Assembly: GCF_947489715.1 (NCBI RefSeq)
Contig: NZ_CANLER010000007.1
Coordinates: 1-64,000, forward strand
Source of the DNA: an uncultured Roseovarius sp.
GTDB taxonomy: Bacteria > Pseudomonadota > Alphaproteobacteria > Rhodobacterales > Rhodobacteraceae
DNA length: 64,000 bases
Direction of reading: 5' to 3'
The first letter of the stretch is position 1. Each line of letters opens with the position of its first letter. The notes below the pieces were generated by a model. It saw nothing but the letters and a program-made list of their open reading frames with translations, had not been told where the DNA came from and ran no database searches. The translations under genes were made by a program, and so were the position numbers. Shown here in pieces: positions 35,514-44,489 of this stretch.

Positions 35514-38283
35514 GAGATTTGACACGAGGCTGATCCAAATCCTTTCCGCCATGGGGGCCTTGGCCATCATGGTGGGTATCGCAGCCATAGCCGTCAACCG
35601 CTATCTGGTGCGCACCCATGACGACCTTGTGCAGACCAGCTTGCCGGCGATGCAGCTGGCCAGCCGGGTCGGTGCGTCGGCCGAGGTGGTCGGCACGCTT
35701 GCCACGGCGTTCGTGCAAGCCGATACCAGCGAGGACCTGGACCGGATTGCGGATGCCCTTGGTCTGGCTGTGCAAACCATCGAGAACGGCGTGCGGACAT
35801 TGGAGGACATGCGCCCGGCGCCTTTGCCCTTGGCGCCCGGATCGAGGGCGGGTGAGATCGTCGCGCGGATGACGGCGAATGGCCACGAGCTGCTGCGTCT
35901 GGCGCAGCGTGTCCGGGATGAAACGGCCGAGGTGGCGCGGCATGGCGCGCGTATTGACGCGCTGATCGAGGCGGAAACCGATCTTGCCCGGCTGCGGATC
36001 ACGGCGGGGATTGTCGGTATCTATTCAGACCCCGATGTAGATGCCCGCCCCGCGCTTGATGAGCTTGCGGACCGGCACTTCTTTGCCTTTGAACGGCTGA
36101 GCGAGCTGACGCGCATGGCGGATGCCATACAGCTGCAAATGCAGCAAGTGCCCGCAATGTCTGCCTCTGCCGAGATCGAGGGCGCGCGCGCCGAGCAATC
36201 GGACCGCCTTGCGCTGGCCGCACGTCGCCTTGGCTATCTGCCGACATATGCCGCACGGGTTGAGGCGCAGACGCTGTTGCAGCGGCAGCGGTATGCCATT
36301 GCGCCGGGCGGGCTGATGGATCTTCAGCGCGACAGGATCGTCCTTCAGGCGGCAATCGCATCCGATAGTGAAAGGCTTCGGCAGATCATCTCGGATTTGT
36401 CGGACAAGGCCCGACTGGCGCGGGACGCGGTGCAGGTCGCCGGTCTGGCACAGATCGCAGCCGCTGAGCGGCGGTCAGCAATGATGACCAGCGGACTTTT
36501 GGTTTTGGTTGCGGTTGCGGTGATCATCGGGTCTGTTCTGTGGCTTTACGCCCGGCGGCAGCTGGTCGCGCGCCTGGGTTACCTTTCACGCCGGATAATC
36601 ACGGTCGCACGGGGCGATTATGGCGACCCTGTGCCGATCAGTGGCCATGACGAGATTGGCCGCATGGAGAAGGCCCTGAACATTCTGCGTCACCGTGCGG
36701 TTGAGGCTGCGCGCCTGCGCGAACATCTGGAAGAGGCGGTGATCGCGCGCACCGGCGATGTCGTGGCCGAGATGAAAGCGTCGGACACCGCGCGCGCCGA
36801 GGCCGAGGCGGCCAGCCGTAGCAAGACCGAGTTCCTGGCCCGGATGAGCCATGAGATTCGCACGCCGCTTAACGGGATCATCGGGATGCTGGGTTTGCTG
36901 GAGGCCGAAGTGACGGATGAGACCCGTCGTGCACGGGTCCAAACCGCGCATCGTTCCGCCAAGGAACTGTTGGAAATCACCAATGACATCCTTGATTACG
37001 CGGGCAGCGAAGATCGTGCCAATCGCGGTAATCCGGTACATTTTCAGCTACGCGAACTGGTGGGCCAGATGGGAACCCAATTGCAATCGCTGGCGGCGGC
37101 GAAAGGGCTTGAGGCCGTGATTGATCTGGCTGAACCGGCGCCGCCGGTGCTGTTCGGGGATGTCGTCAAGATCCGGCAGGTGGTGGGCAACCTGATTTCC
37201 AATGCGGTGAAATACACCAAGCAAGGCATGGTGACGCTATCCGTCGACACTGCCGTTGAGGATAAGACGGGGCAGCCGGTGATCAGCTTCGCCGTCACCG
37301 ATACCGGCCTGGGCATGACACGTGAGGCGATTGCCCACGCCTTTGATGCCTATATGCGCGCGGATGCGGTAAAGCGGGCCGGTATCGAGGGGCTGGGGCT
37401 GGGGCTGGCCATTTCACGCAACCTGACCGAGGCGTTGGGGGGTGCCCTGAATGTCGAGAGCGAGCCGGGAATTGGCAGCCGCTTCACACTGACCGTGCCG
37501 CTGTTGCCTGGCGATCCCGAGCAGGTGGCACAAGAGGATGCAGAGCTGCCCCGGATGGGTCTGGATCGCGATGTTCTGGTGATCGACGACCATGCGGTGA
37601 ACCGCATGGTGGCGCGCGGGTATCTGGAGCGGATGGGGTGCCGGGTGGACGAGGCCAAGACGGGAGCTGGCGGGGTGAAGGCGGCAAAGGCGCAGGATTT
37701 TGACCTTATCCTGATCGATCTTGATCTGCCGGACATGCGGGGCGAGGATGTGGCCGCGCGGATCGACACCATTTCAGGTGTGCCCCGGCTGGTCGCCCTG
37801 ACGGCGCATTTGATCGAGGACACGCCTGAGAACCGCGCCCGGCTGGGGGTTGCGCGGGTGCTGACCAAACCGATCTCACCCCGGGCGCTGGCCAACATTC
37901 TGACGCTGCCCGCCAGCACGCAGGTATCATGCGATCAGGCAGCGGTGCTGGAGAGTTTACGCGAAGATGTCGCGGACCTTGGGGCGGAAACGACCGGGTT
38001 GATCGTGCAGGAATTCCTGCACGACCTTTCTGCCTCGACGGAGGCCATCCGAACCGGGCCTGCCAGCGGGCAGCGCAAGGCGGCGCATAAGTTGAAGGGA
38101 GCGGCGTTGAATTTCCAGTTGGATGCCCTATGCGCAGTGCTGGCAGAGGTCGAGGCGCAGGATGGTGCGGCAAGCAGGCCCTTGCTGGAACAACTCAGCG
38201 AAAGCGTCCGGGCCGCGGCGGCGACACTTGAAGCGGCGGTGGCAGAAATAGGGCTTCAGACTGAAGCGGGATCGACGAAATGA
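35503..38283 (+). CDS. torS: hybrid sensor histidine kinase TorS
   Basis: A 926-residue unorthodox kinase: a first membrane helix (about 8-30), a large periplasmic sensor domain, a second helix (about 327-347), HAMP, then dimerisation/kinase with H450 in MSHEIRTPLNG, DTGLGM and GLGLGLAI boxes, a receiver with D739 in LIDLDLPDM, and a phosphotransfer domain with H862 in AAHKLKGA. This is the TorS architecture for TMAO phosphorelay. It is divergent from torT and convergent with torR, overlapping it by 28 bases. An ATG at 35551 is an alternative start but would cut the first helix. Confidence 0.9.
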   Translation: MRRTRFDTRLIQILSAMGALAIMVGIAAIAVNRYLVRTHDDLVQTSLPAMQLASRVGASAEVVGTLATAFVQADTSEDLDRIADALGLAVQTIENGVRTLEDMRPAPLPLAPGSRAGEIVARMTANGHELLRLAQRVRDETAEVARHGARIDALIEAETDLARLRITAGIVGIYSDPDVDARPALDELADRHFFAFERLSELTRMADAIQLQMQQVPAMSASAEIEGARAEQSDRLALAARRLGYLPTYAARVEAQTLLQRQRYAIAPGGLMDLQRDRIVLQAAIASDSERLRQIISDLSDKARLARDAVQVAGLAQIAAAERRSAMMTSGLLVLVAVAVIIGSVLWLYARRQLVARLGYLSRRIITVARGDYGDPVPISGHDEIGRMEKALNILRHRAVEAARLREHLEEAVIARTGDVVAEMKASDTARAEAEAASRSKTEFLARMSHEIRTPLNGIIGMLGLLEAEVTDETRRARVQTAHRSAKELLEITNDILDYAGSEDRANRGNPVHFQLRELVGQMGTQLQSLAAAKGLEAVIDLAEPAPPVLFGDVVKIRQVVGNLISNAVKYTKQGMVTLSVDTAVEDKTGQPVISFAVTDTGLGMTREAIAHAFDAYMRADAVKRAGIEGLGLGLAISRNLTEALGGALNVESEPGIGSRFTLTVPLLPGDPEQVAQEDAELPRMGLDRDVLVIDDHAVNRMVARGYLERMGCRVDEAKTGAGGVKAAKAQDFDLILIDLDLPDMRGEDVAARIDTISGVPRLVALTAHLIEDTPENRARLGVARVLTKPISPRALANILTLPASTQVSCDQAAVLESLREDVADLGAETTGLIVQEFLHDLSASTEAIRTGPASGQRKAAHKLKGAALNFQLDALCAVLAEVEAQDGAASRPLLEQLSESVRAAAATLEAAVAEIGLQTEAGSTK

Positions 38284-38960
38284 TAGCCGCGACCGTGCTC
38301 CGTCAGGATCCATTCAGGGTTTGTCGGGTCATTTTCGAGCTTCTTGCGCAGCCGTCCGACCACCACGTCGATCATCCGATCGCTGGCGCGGATCGACCCG
38401 CGACCGATCATCTCGGATAGCCGGGAGCGGCTGAGGGTCTGGCCGGGATGATCCGTGAGCGCGGTCATGACGTCGAATTCCTGCTTTGTCAGCGCTTCGG
38501 TTCGGGCCGTTGACACCAGCCTGCGGCGAATGCGGTCAAAGCACCACGGGCCGAAATTCTCAACCGGTGGTGGCCCTTCGGGTGCCTGACCGATATCGGC
38601 GATACGGGCCAGCAGGTTCTTGACCCGAGCGGCCAGTTCGCGCTTGTCAAAGGGCTTGGTCACGTAATCATCGGCACCCATTTCCAGCCCGACAATCTTG
38701 TCCACCTGATCGTCGCGTGCGGTCAGCAGAATAATCCCGACCCGCGATGCTGCCCGCTGTTCGCGGGTGATCGTCAGCCCGTCTTTACCGTCGAGATTTA
38801 TGTCGACCAGCAACAGTTCGGGCGGGTCCATGCTGATGATGCTTTCCATTTCATGTGCGTCTTCGGCCTCGCTGACGCGGTGGCCTTGTTCGCGCAGATA
38901 GGCCGCCAGCCGCATTCGGGTGGTGCGGTCGTCTTCGACGATGAGGATATGCTGTGCCAT
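38256..38960 (-). CDS. torR: TMAO response regulator TorR
   Basis: A 234-residue OmpR-type regulator: receiver with D53 in LLLVDINLDG and KPFDKREL, then a winged-helix DNA-binding domain (about 135-230, ending in HGRGYHF). The start at 38960 (MAQHILIVEDD) is preferred over 38969. It is divergent from the reductase gene with tandem decamers between, and its 3' end overlaps torS. Confidence 0.92.
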   Translation of the reverse strand: MAQHILIVEDDRTTRMRLAAYLREQGHRVSEAEDAHEMESIISMDPPELLLVDINLDGKDGLTITREQRAASRVGIILLTARDDQVDKIVGLEMGADDYVTKPFDKRELAARVKNLLARIADIGQAPEGPPPVENFGPWCFDRIRRRLVSTARTEALTKQEFDVMTALTDHPGQTLSRSRLSEMIGRGSIRASDRMIDVVVGRLRKKLENDPTNPEWILTEHGRGYHFVDPASV

Positions 38961-38970
38961 GCCCCGCAAT

Positions 38971-38990
38971 TTTACATTTCTTTACATCTT
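38971..38990. promoter_or_regulatory. tandem decamers, candidate TorR boxes
   Basis: TTTACATTTC and TTTACATCTT are two directly repeated 10-mers, the arrangement typical of TorR boxes in tor promoters. They lie next to the torR start and about 87 bases upstream of the reductase, so could serve autoregulation as well as torA activation. Confidence 0.55.
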
Positions 38991-39003
38991 CGAACAAGCA
39001 CAA

Positions 39004-39017
39004 TTGAGGCGGGTCAA
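39004..39017. promoter_or_regulatory. FNR-like TTGA-N6-TCAA site upstream of torA
   Basis: TTGAGGCGGGTCAA keeps both outer half-sites of an FNR box but has G at positions 5 and 10. It overlaps a small GGCGGG/CCCGCC hairpin (39008-39025). Oxygen control of TMAO respiration through this site is plausible but weaker than at the cco genes. Confidence 0.35.
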
Positions 39018-39076
39018 GGCCCGCCGACCCCTCTCAATCTAGCGTCCGGCCAGCTATTTCGCCAGAGGAGGATTAA

Positions 39077-41749
39077 ATGTCATTTACCCAACCAACCCGC
39101 CGCGCGTTCCTGCAAGGGGGCGCTGCCACATTCGGCGCGACCGCCTTGATGGGCTCGACCGCGCTTGCCGCCATCGACCCGAACTCGTTCTCGGGGCGCA
39201 CGTTCCACGCGACCCATTTCGGCCCGTTCGAGGGTATCGTGCGCGACGGCAAGCTGGTCGGCATCAACAAGATCATGGAGCTTGATGCGCGTCCGACCGA
39301 GATGCTGAGCTATGGCGTGATGGACCGCACCTATGACAAGAGCCGGATCAACTATCCGATGGTGCGCAAATCCTACCTTGAAGGGTGGGAAAGCGGTGAT
39401 GTGAAACCCGAGCTGCGCGGTAAGGAGGAATATGTGCGCGTGGATTGGGACACTGCCTGGAGCCTGACAGCCAAGGCGCTTTTGGATACCGCCACCAATC
39501 ACGGCAACGAGGCGATCTTCAGCTCGTCCTATGGCGGTTGGTCGAATGCGGGAACGTTCCGTCCGAATGTATTGCAGGGCCGTTTGCTGAACCTGATGGG
39601 CGGGTGTACCAACACCCAGGGCGACTGGTCGGCGGGTGCCAGCCAGATTTCGCTGCCCCACATCATCGGCGATATGGAAGTCTATTCAGCGCAATCCGCC
39701 TGGGAAACCGTCCGCGACAATACCGAGGTTTTCGTGCTGGTCGGGTGCGACCCGATCAAGAACAACCGGATCGAATACCGCGTGGCCGATCATGGCATGT
39801 ATGCCCATTGGGAACAAATCCGCGATGCCGGGGTCAAGTTCGTGTCTATCAACCCGCAGCGGACCGCCTCGGATGAATATCTGAATGCCGAATGGGTCCA
39901 TATCGTGCCCAATACCGATGTCGCCCTGTTTTTGGGCATGGCTTATCACGTGCTTGAAAACGGGCTCGAAGACCGTGCCTATATGGATAAATACACCGTT
40001 GGTAGCGACAAATGGATCGCCTATGTCAAAGGCGAAACTGACGAGACGCCGAAAACCCCGGCCTGGGCTGCGTCGATCACGGGCATCGAAGAATCCAAGA
40101 TCGTCGAACTGGCCGAACTTTTCGCAAATTCCAATACCGAGATTGCCGGTGCCTGGTCACTGCAACGCGCCCAGCATGGTGAGATGACCCACTGGGCCAT
40201 TGTCAACTTTGCGGCGCTGACCGGCAAGATCGGCAAAGCGGGCTGCGGTGTCGGCTTTAGCTGGCACTATGGCAACGGCGGCATGCCCCAGTCGGGTAAG
40301 GCCACCCCTTCCGGGCTCAGCCAGGGCCGCAACTGGGTCAAGGGTGTGGTTCCCGCGGGCCGGATTACAGAGGCGCTGGAAAACCCTGGCATGGAGGTTT
40401 TCTACAACGGCAACATTCACACCTACCCGGACATCAAGGTGATCTTCAACGCCGGTAATAACTTCATGTCGCACCAGCAGGATACCAACCGTCTGATCCG
40501 AGCGCTGGAGAAGGTCGAAACCATCGTCAGTGTCGACGTCTGGTGGACAGCGGCGACACGCTGGGCCGATATCGTGATGCCCGCGGCGTCAACGCTGGAA
40601 CAGGACGACATCACGTCGGGTGGGACCTATTCCAACGACCGCGTCTACGCGATGAAGAAGATAATCGAGCCGGTTGGTGACAGCCTGCCCGACTTCGAAA
40701 TCTTCGAAGGTCTGGCCGACAAGCTGGGTTTGTGGGCGCAGTTCACAGACAGCGAAGACAAGATGTACCATATCAAGATGGCCTATGAACGGTCGACCGC
40801 TGCCAAGACGACGCCGTTCGAGGAGTTCTGGGAAAAAGGCTATGCCCGGATGGAGGTGCCCGAAGAGGCCCGTCAATGGACCCGGCATGGCGAATTCTAC
40901 GCTGATCCCGTGGCCAACCCGCTGCACACGGCGTCGGGCAAGATCGAAATGTTCTGCGAAGATATCGCAAAAATGGACATTGAGGATTGTCCCGGCATGC
41001 CCATGTGGATGGAAAAGCACGAATATCTTGGCAATGCCAAGGAAGGTCAGCTGCATGTCGTCTCACCACACCCGTGGTTCCGCCTGCACAGCCAGATGGA
41101 CCAATCGGAAAACCTGCGTGAGCTTTACAAGGTACAGGGCCGCGAGCCAGCACGGATCAACGCCGAAGACGCCGCTGCACGTGGCATCGAGGATGGCGAT
41201 CTGATCGAGCTTTACAATGACCGTGGCACTGTCATCGTCGGGGCGGTGGTCAGCGAGGGCATCATGCCAGGCGTGGTTTCGGTCTACGAAGGGGCGTGGC
41301 CACAGCTTGACAGCAAGGGGCGCTGCAACTCGGGTCTGGTCAACTTCCTGACTTCGACGCAGCGTGCCTCGGGTCTGTCCGAGGCGAACACGGCCAACAC
41401 GGTTTTGTGTTCGATGCGCAAATGTGAGGATCCCGAGGGGCCAAACCAGGCCTATGAGAAACCTCCGATCATCGAGGACATGGAAATTGCCGCGATTGAT
41501 GACGAAAAACTGGGGCTTGAACGGCTGGAAGAACTTACGGAAGCGCTCTATGCCGACATGGGCCCCGGTGAAAAAATCTTCTTCGAGCGTTGCACCGTGT
41601 GTCACGGCCCGCGCGAGGTGTCCCACTTCACGCGGCAACAGTGGAAGGGTATCACCCCGTCGATGTTCCCGCGTGCGGGTCTGGATGAGGAAGAAGCAGC
41701 GCTTGTGATGGATTACCTGATGGAAAACGCCGCTGATGCGGTGAATTGA
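39077..41749 (+). CDS. torA: TMAO reductase (DMSO reductase family) with C-terminal c-type heme domain
   Basis: Periplasmic molybdoenzyme that reduces trimethylamine N-oxide as a respiratory acceptor. A twin-arginine signal (TRRAFLQGG) starts the 890-residue protein. The bis-MGD domain follows, with YGGWSNAG near the active site and the serine molybdenum ligand in GDWSAGAS. Unlike E. coli TorA (about 848 residues), the C-terminus carries a heme motif CTVCH (839-843) with a candidate methionine ligand M863, resembling the last domain of TorC. AGAGGAGG is a strong ribosome-binding site. No torC or torD is next to it. DMSO reductase activity is possible too. Confidence 0.9.
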   Translation: MSFTQPTRRAFLQGGAATFGATALMGSTALAAIDPNSFSGRTFHATHFGPFEGIVRDGKLVGINKIMELDARPTEMLSYGVMDRTYDKSRINYPMVRKSYLEGWESGDVKPELRGKEEYVRVDWDTAWSLTAKALLDTATNHGNEAIFSSSYGGWSNAGTFRPNVLQGRLLNLMGGCTNTQGDWSAGASQISLPHIIGDMEVYSAQSAWETVRDNTEVFVLVGCDPIKNNRIEYRVADHGMYAHWEQIRDAGVKFVSINPQRTASDEYLNAEWVHIVPNTDVALFLGMAYHVLENGLEDRAYMDKYTVGSDKWIAYVKGETDETPKTPAWAASITGIEESKIVELAELFANSNTEIAGAWSLQRAQHGEMTHWAIVNFAALTGKIGKAGCGVGFSWHYGNGGMPQSGKATPSGLSQGRNWVKGVVPAGRITEALENPGMEVFYNGNIHTYPDIKVIFNAGNNFMSHQQDTNRLIRALEKVETIVSVDVWWTAATRWADIVMPAASTLEQDDITSGGTYSNDRVYAMKKIIEPVGDSLPDFEIFEGLADKLGLWAQFTDSEDKMYHIKMAYERSTAAKTTPFEEFWEKGYARMEVPEEARQWTRHGEFYADPVANPLHTASGKIEMFCEDIAKMDIEDCPGMPMWMEKHEYLGNAKEGQLHVVSPHPWFRLHSQMDQSENLRELYKVQGREPARINAEDAAARGIEDGDLIELYNDRGTVIVGAVVSEGIMPGVVSVYEGAWPQLDSKGRCNSGLVNFLTSTQRASGLSEANTANTVLCSMRKCEDPEGPNQAYEKPPIIEDMEIAAIDDEKLGLERLEELTEALYADMGPGEKIFFERCTVCHGPREVSHFTRQQWKGITPSMFPRAGLDEEEAALVMDYLMENAADAVN

Positions 41750-41767
41750 TCCGATCGTCAAAAATCA

Positions 41768-41790
41768 GGCGGCCGGAGATTTCGGCCGCC
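41768..41790. terminator. hairpin after the TMAO reductase
   Basis: GGCGGCCG (41768-41775) and CGGCCGCC (41783-41790) form a perfect 8-bp stem. It lacks a plus-strand T tract, so some read-through into moeA is possible. Confidence 0.5.
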
Positions 41791-41816
41791 CATCCCCACT
41801 CTCCTGAAAAACAGCG

Positions 41817-43106
41817 ATGGAAAGTCAGATGGACAGTACATTAATGTCCGATGTTTGCGGGTGTGACAGCGTTCCGCCCGTCCCCTCGGGCGAGATAATG
41901 AGTGTTTCCGACGCCATGGCGCGGGCGTTGTCCCAGATTTCCCCAATCGCGGAAACACAGTCGGTTTCTATTGGTGATGCGTGCGGCAGAGTTACGCAGC
42001 GGGCTGTTTTTGCCATCAATGCCCTGCCTCTTTTCGATAATTCGGCGATGGATGGGTTTGCCCTTTGCTGTGCCGATCTGGATGGGCGCGAAAGCTTGCC
42101 GATCGCGGGCACTGTTTCGGCCGGTGAGCGGCCCGGTACACTTCCGGAAGGCGCTGCAATGCGCATCTATACCGGTGCCCCCCTACCCAAGGGCGCGGAT
42201 GCCGTTGCGATGGTTGAGCGGTGCCATGAAGCAGAAGGAAAAGTATGCTTCACACACCGCCCGGTACCCGGTGATAACATTCGCAGGAAGGGCAGCGATC
42301 AGGCGCAAGGTCAGATGTTGATCCCGTCACAGACCCGGCTTGGGCCACGCCATATCGGCCTGTTGGCGGCCAACGGGATTGACCGAATCGGAGCGGTGCG
42401 TCGTCCAAGAGTGGCTGTTTTCTCGACAGGAGATGAACTTGGCCCGGACGTAAAGACCCCGGGCAAGATACCGGACGCCAACCGCCCCATGTTGCTGGCG
42501 CTGGCGCATCAGGCCGGTGCCGATGTAACCGACCTTGGTATCCTGCCGGACGATCTGGAGGCTACCAAGGTCGCTTTTGAGGGGATCGGCGACCGGTTCG
42601 ACCTGATCCTGACCTCGGGTGCGGTGTCGATGGGTGGCAAGGATCACATCCGCGATGCGCTTGTCGCTGCCGGAGGCCATGTCGCGGGCTGGCGTGTGGC
42701 CATGAAACCGGGCAAACCGGTATTGTTTGGTACTTTGGGTCGCACCGCCTGTACCGGGCTGCCGGGCAATCCGCTGGCTGTTTATGTTAATTTCCAGCTG
42801 TTTGTTGCGCCCCAGATTTCGCGCCTCATGGGCATGAAGCCGGCCCCTTTTGCCAATGTTCCGGCCCGGGCCGGGTTCGATTGGGTGCGCAAACCGGGCC
42901 GCGCCGAAATCTTCCCGGCGCGCCTTGCAACCTATAACCAGGCGGGCGTGCCTGTATTGGAACGGCTTGGACGCGGTGTTTCGGCAACGTTGCTGCCACT
43001 TGCCGAGGCGGATGGTCTGGCAATTGTGCCCGCCGATATTGAACGGGTGCGGTATGGGGATGGCTTGCACTGGCACCCATTCTGCCGATCAGGAGAAATG
43101 AGATGA
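41817..43106 (+). CDS. moeA: molybdopterin molybdotransferase MoeA
   Basis: Inserts molybdenum into adenylated molybdopterin, a step in making the cofactor of the neighbouring reductase. The 429-residue protein has the family motifs FDNSAMDGFA, IYTGAPLPKGADAV, PGDNIRRKG, FSTGDEL, DANRPML and TSGAVSMGGKD. Several in-frame ATGs exist at the start (41817, 41829, 41844); the true one is unclear. It overlaps the next gene by four bases. Location next to torA suggests a copy dedicated to, or induced with, TMAO respiration. Confidence 0.93.
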   Translation: MESQMDSTLMSDVCGCDSVPPVPSGEIMSVSDAMARALSQISPIAETQSVSIGDACGRVTQRAVFAINALPLFDNSAMDGFALCCADLDGRESLPIAGTVSAGERPGTLPEGAAMRIYTGAPLPKGADAVAMVERCHEAEGKVCFTHRPVPGDNIRRKGSDQAQGQMLIPSQTRLGPRHIGLLAANGIDRIGAVRRPRVAVFSTGDELGPDVKTPGKIPDANRPMLLALAHQAGADVTDLGILPDDLEATKVAFEGIGDRFDLILTSGAVSMGGKDHIRDALVAAGGHVAGWRVAMKPGKPVLFGTLGRTACTGLPGNPLAVYVNFQLFVAPQISRLMGMKPAPFANVPARAGFDWVRKPGRAEIFPARLATYNQAGVPVLERLGRGVSATLLPLAEADGLAIVPADIERVRYGDGLHWHPFCRSGEMR

Positions 43107-43630
43107 AACCGACGCCACTTGCCGCCATTTGTTTCGAAACTGGCGATATCGACGGATTTCTGGCCGATATTGCCACCTGTCTGAGCGGATCGGGTTGGTC
43201 AGTCTGTGGTGCGCTGCAAAGTCGTGGCGTAGCAGACGGTGATTGCCACTGCGCGGATATGGACCTTGCAACAATCGGATCATCGCGGGTTTTCCGCATC
43301 TCGCAATCGCTGGGCAACGGTTCGCGCGGCTGTCGTCTTGATCCTGGGGCGTTGGCGGAGTGCGCGTCTTTCCTGGAAAACGAACTGACACAGGGGACCG
43401 ATCTGCTGATCCTGAACCGTTTCGGTCGGGGCGAAAGCGAAGGCCGAGGGTTTCGCGACTTGATTGGCAAGGCCGTGGCTCTGAGTGTCCCGGTGCTGAC
43501 CGCTGTTCGACCGACCTATGCGGAGGCGTGGGCTGAATTTGGTGCAGGGATCGCATGCAATCTTCCGATGGATCGCGACACCGTGCTGGCATGGTGCATG
43601 AAGGCGCAGAAGGCACAACATGCCGCTTGA
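43103..43630 (+). CDS. DUF2478-like protein coupled to moeA
   Basis: A 175-residue protein with an N-terminal ICFETGDIDGFLADIA strand-helix and a central LLILNRFGRGESEGRG motif followed by VPVLTAVRP, the pattern I associate with DUF2478 proteins. These often sit next to molybdenum-uptake or cofactor genes. The fold looks like a P-loop-type nucleotide protein without a classical Walker A. The ATGA overlap with moeA points to a role in molybdenum-cofactor delivery or metal handling. The function is unknown. Confidence 0.75.
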   Translation: MKPTPLAAICFETGDIDGFLADIATCLSGSGWSVCGALQSRGVADGDCHCADMDLATIGSSRVFRISQSLGNGSRGCRLDPGALAECASFLENELTQGTDLLILNRFGRGESEGRGFRDLIGKAVALSVPVLTAVRPTYAEAWAEFGAGIACNLPMDRDTVLAWCMKAQKAQHAA

Positions 43631-43744
43631 CGGTTTTGATCGCTGTGGCCCTTTGAATGAATCGAACCTGACCATACTTCAGATGGTCAAAATGAACTTA
43701 GCGCGATTGGGAAAGCGACTGCCTAAAACAGATTACCGGCAGGC

Positions 43745-44107
43745 TCATCCAAGCTGCCATTTGTCCCCCTGATACGGCAGGAAGGCCTCGACCGCGGCGG
43801 TTGCGATGACAAGTGTTTCGCCGGTCTCGGGGTTGGTCACGTTCTGGCCACCCTTGACCGTCGTGACACTGGCGCGTCCTCGGGGGAGGGTGCCGGCAAG
43901 GGCGGTGGTGTCGATCTGGCCAGGATCCTGTACACCGACGGTGACCTGCACGCGCATCTCAGAATGGTCGAGCCCGGTGGCCTGAAATATCGGCAGGGTG
44001 GAATGGCGAAAGGCGTCTTCGATCGCGCGCCTGGCGGCTTTCTGGTAATCCATCCCATGCAGATCGTTACCCATGCCCATTTCGATGATGAAACGTTGAT
44101 CGCTCAT
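43745..44107 (-). CDS. Lin0512-family protein with intact family motif
   Basis: A 120-residue protein of the Lin0512 family. It has GMGNDLHG near residue 10, an exact match to the family's conserved GxGxDxHG motif, and a KAARRAIEDAF helix. It overlaps the upstream paralogue by four bases (ATGA). Biochemical function of the family is not known to me; the invariant Asp and His suggest a metal site or catalysis. Confidence 0.82.
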   Translation of the reverse strand: MSDQRFIIEMGMGNDLHGMDYQKAARRAIEDAFRHSTLPIFQATGLDHSEMRVQVTVGVQDPGQIDTTALAGTLPRGRASVTTVKGGQNVTNPETGETLVIATAAVEAFLPYQGDKWQLG

Positions 44108-44451
44108 GCCCGGGCCTCCATTTCAAAGCTGACCGAGATCGCGGCATTTGCGATCACCGTGGGGTTGCCATCCGGGCGCGGGATATCAAGCCCGCCAAGG
44201 GTAGTGGTGACACTGACCTGGCCATAGGGAAAGACTTCTGCCAATGCGCTGGTGTCGACACGATCAGGCTCCTGCACTGCGATTTCAACGTCGATCAGCA
44301 TAGCCTCTTTGTCAAAACCGAAAAGCTCGGCCATGTTGATGGAGTTATGCCAGAGCGCATCCTTGAGCGCGCGCCGGGCGGCCTCGGTATAGTCCTGGCG
44401 GCGCAGGCTGCTGCCCATGCCGAATTCAGTGAGAACGCGGTGTTTTGGCAT
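44104..44451 (-). CDS. Lin0512-family paralogue with degenerate motif
   Basis: A 115-residue paralogue of the next gene with the same layout (YTEAARRALKDAL, IAVQEP, VSVTTTLGG). At the motif position it has GMGSSLRR, so the conserved Asp, His and last Gly are lost. The start at 44451 has GGAGGG upstream and overlaps the stop of a 12-codon ORF. It may be a non-catalytic partner in a heteromer. Confidence 0.8.
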   Translation of the reverse strand: MPKHRVLTEFGMGSSLRRQDYTEAARRALKDALWHNSINMAELFGFDKEAMLIDVEIAVQEPDRVDTSALAEVFPYGQVSVTTTLGGLDIPRPDGNPTVIANAAISVSFEMEARA

Positions 44452-44489
44452 CAGGATGCCCTCCGGGTTTCTGTGATTGCGATGCCCAT
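44451..44489 (-). CDS. 12-residue upstream ORF coupled to the Lin0512 genes
   Basis: On the minus strand, AAGGAGG is followed by an ATG and a 12-codon ORF (MGIAITETRRAS), whose TGA overlaps the next ATG (TGATG). A strong ribosome-binding site on so short an ORF suggests a leader peptide or translational coupling device. I see no repeated codon that would point to classical attenuation. Confidence 0.35.
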   Translation of the reverse strand: MGIAITETRRAS

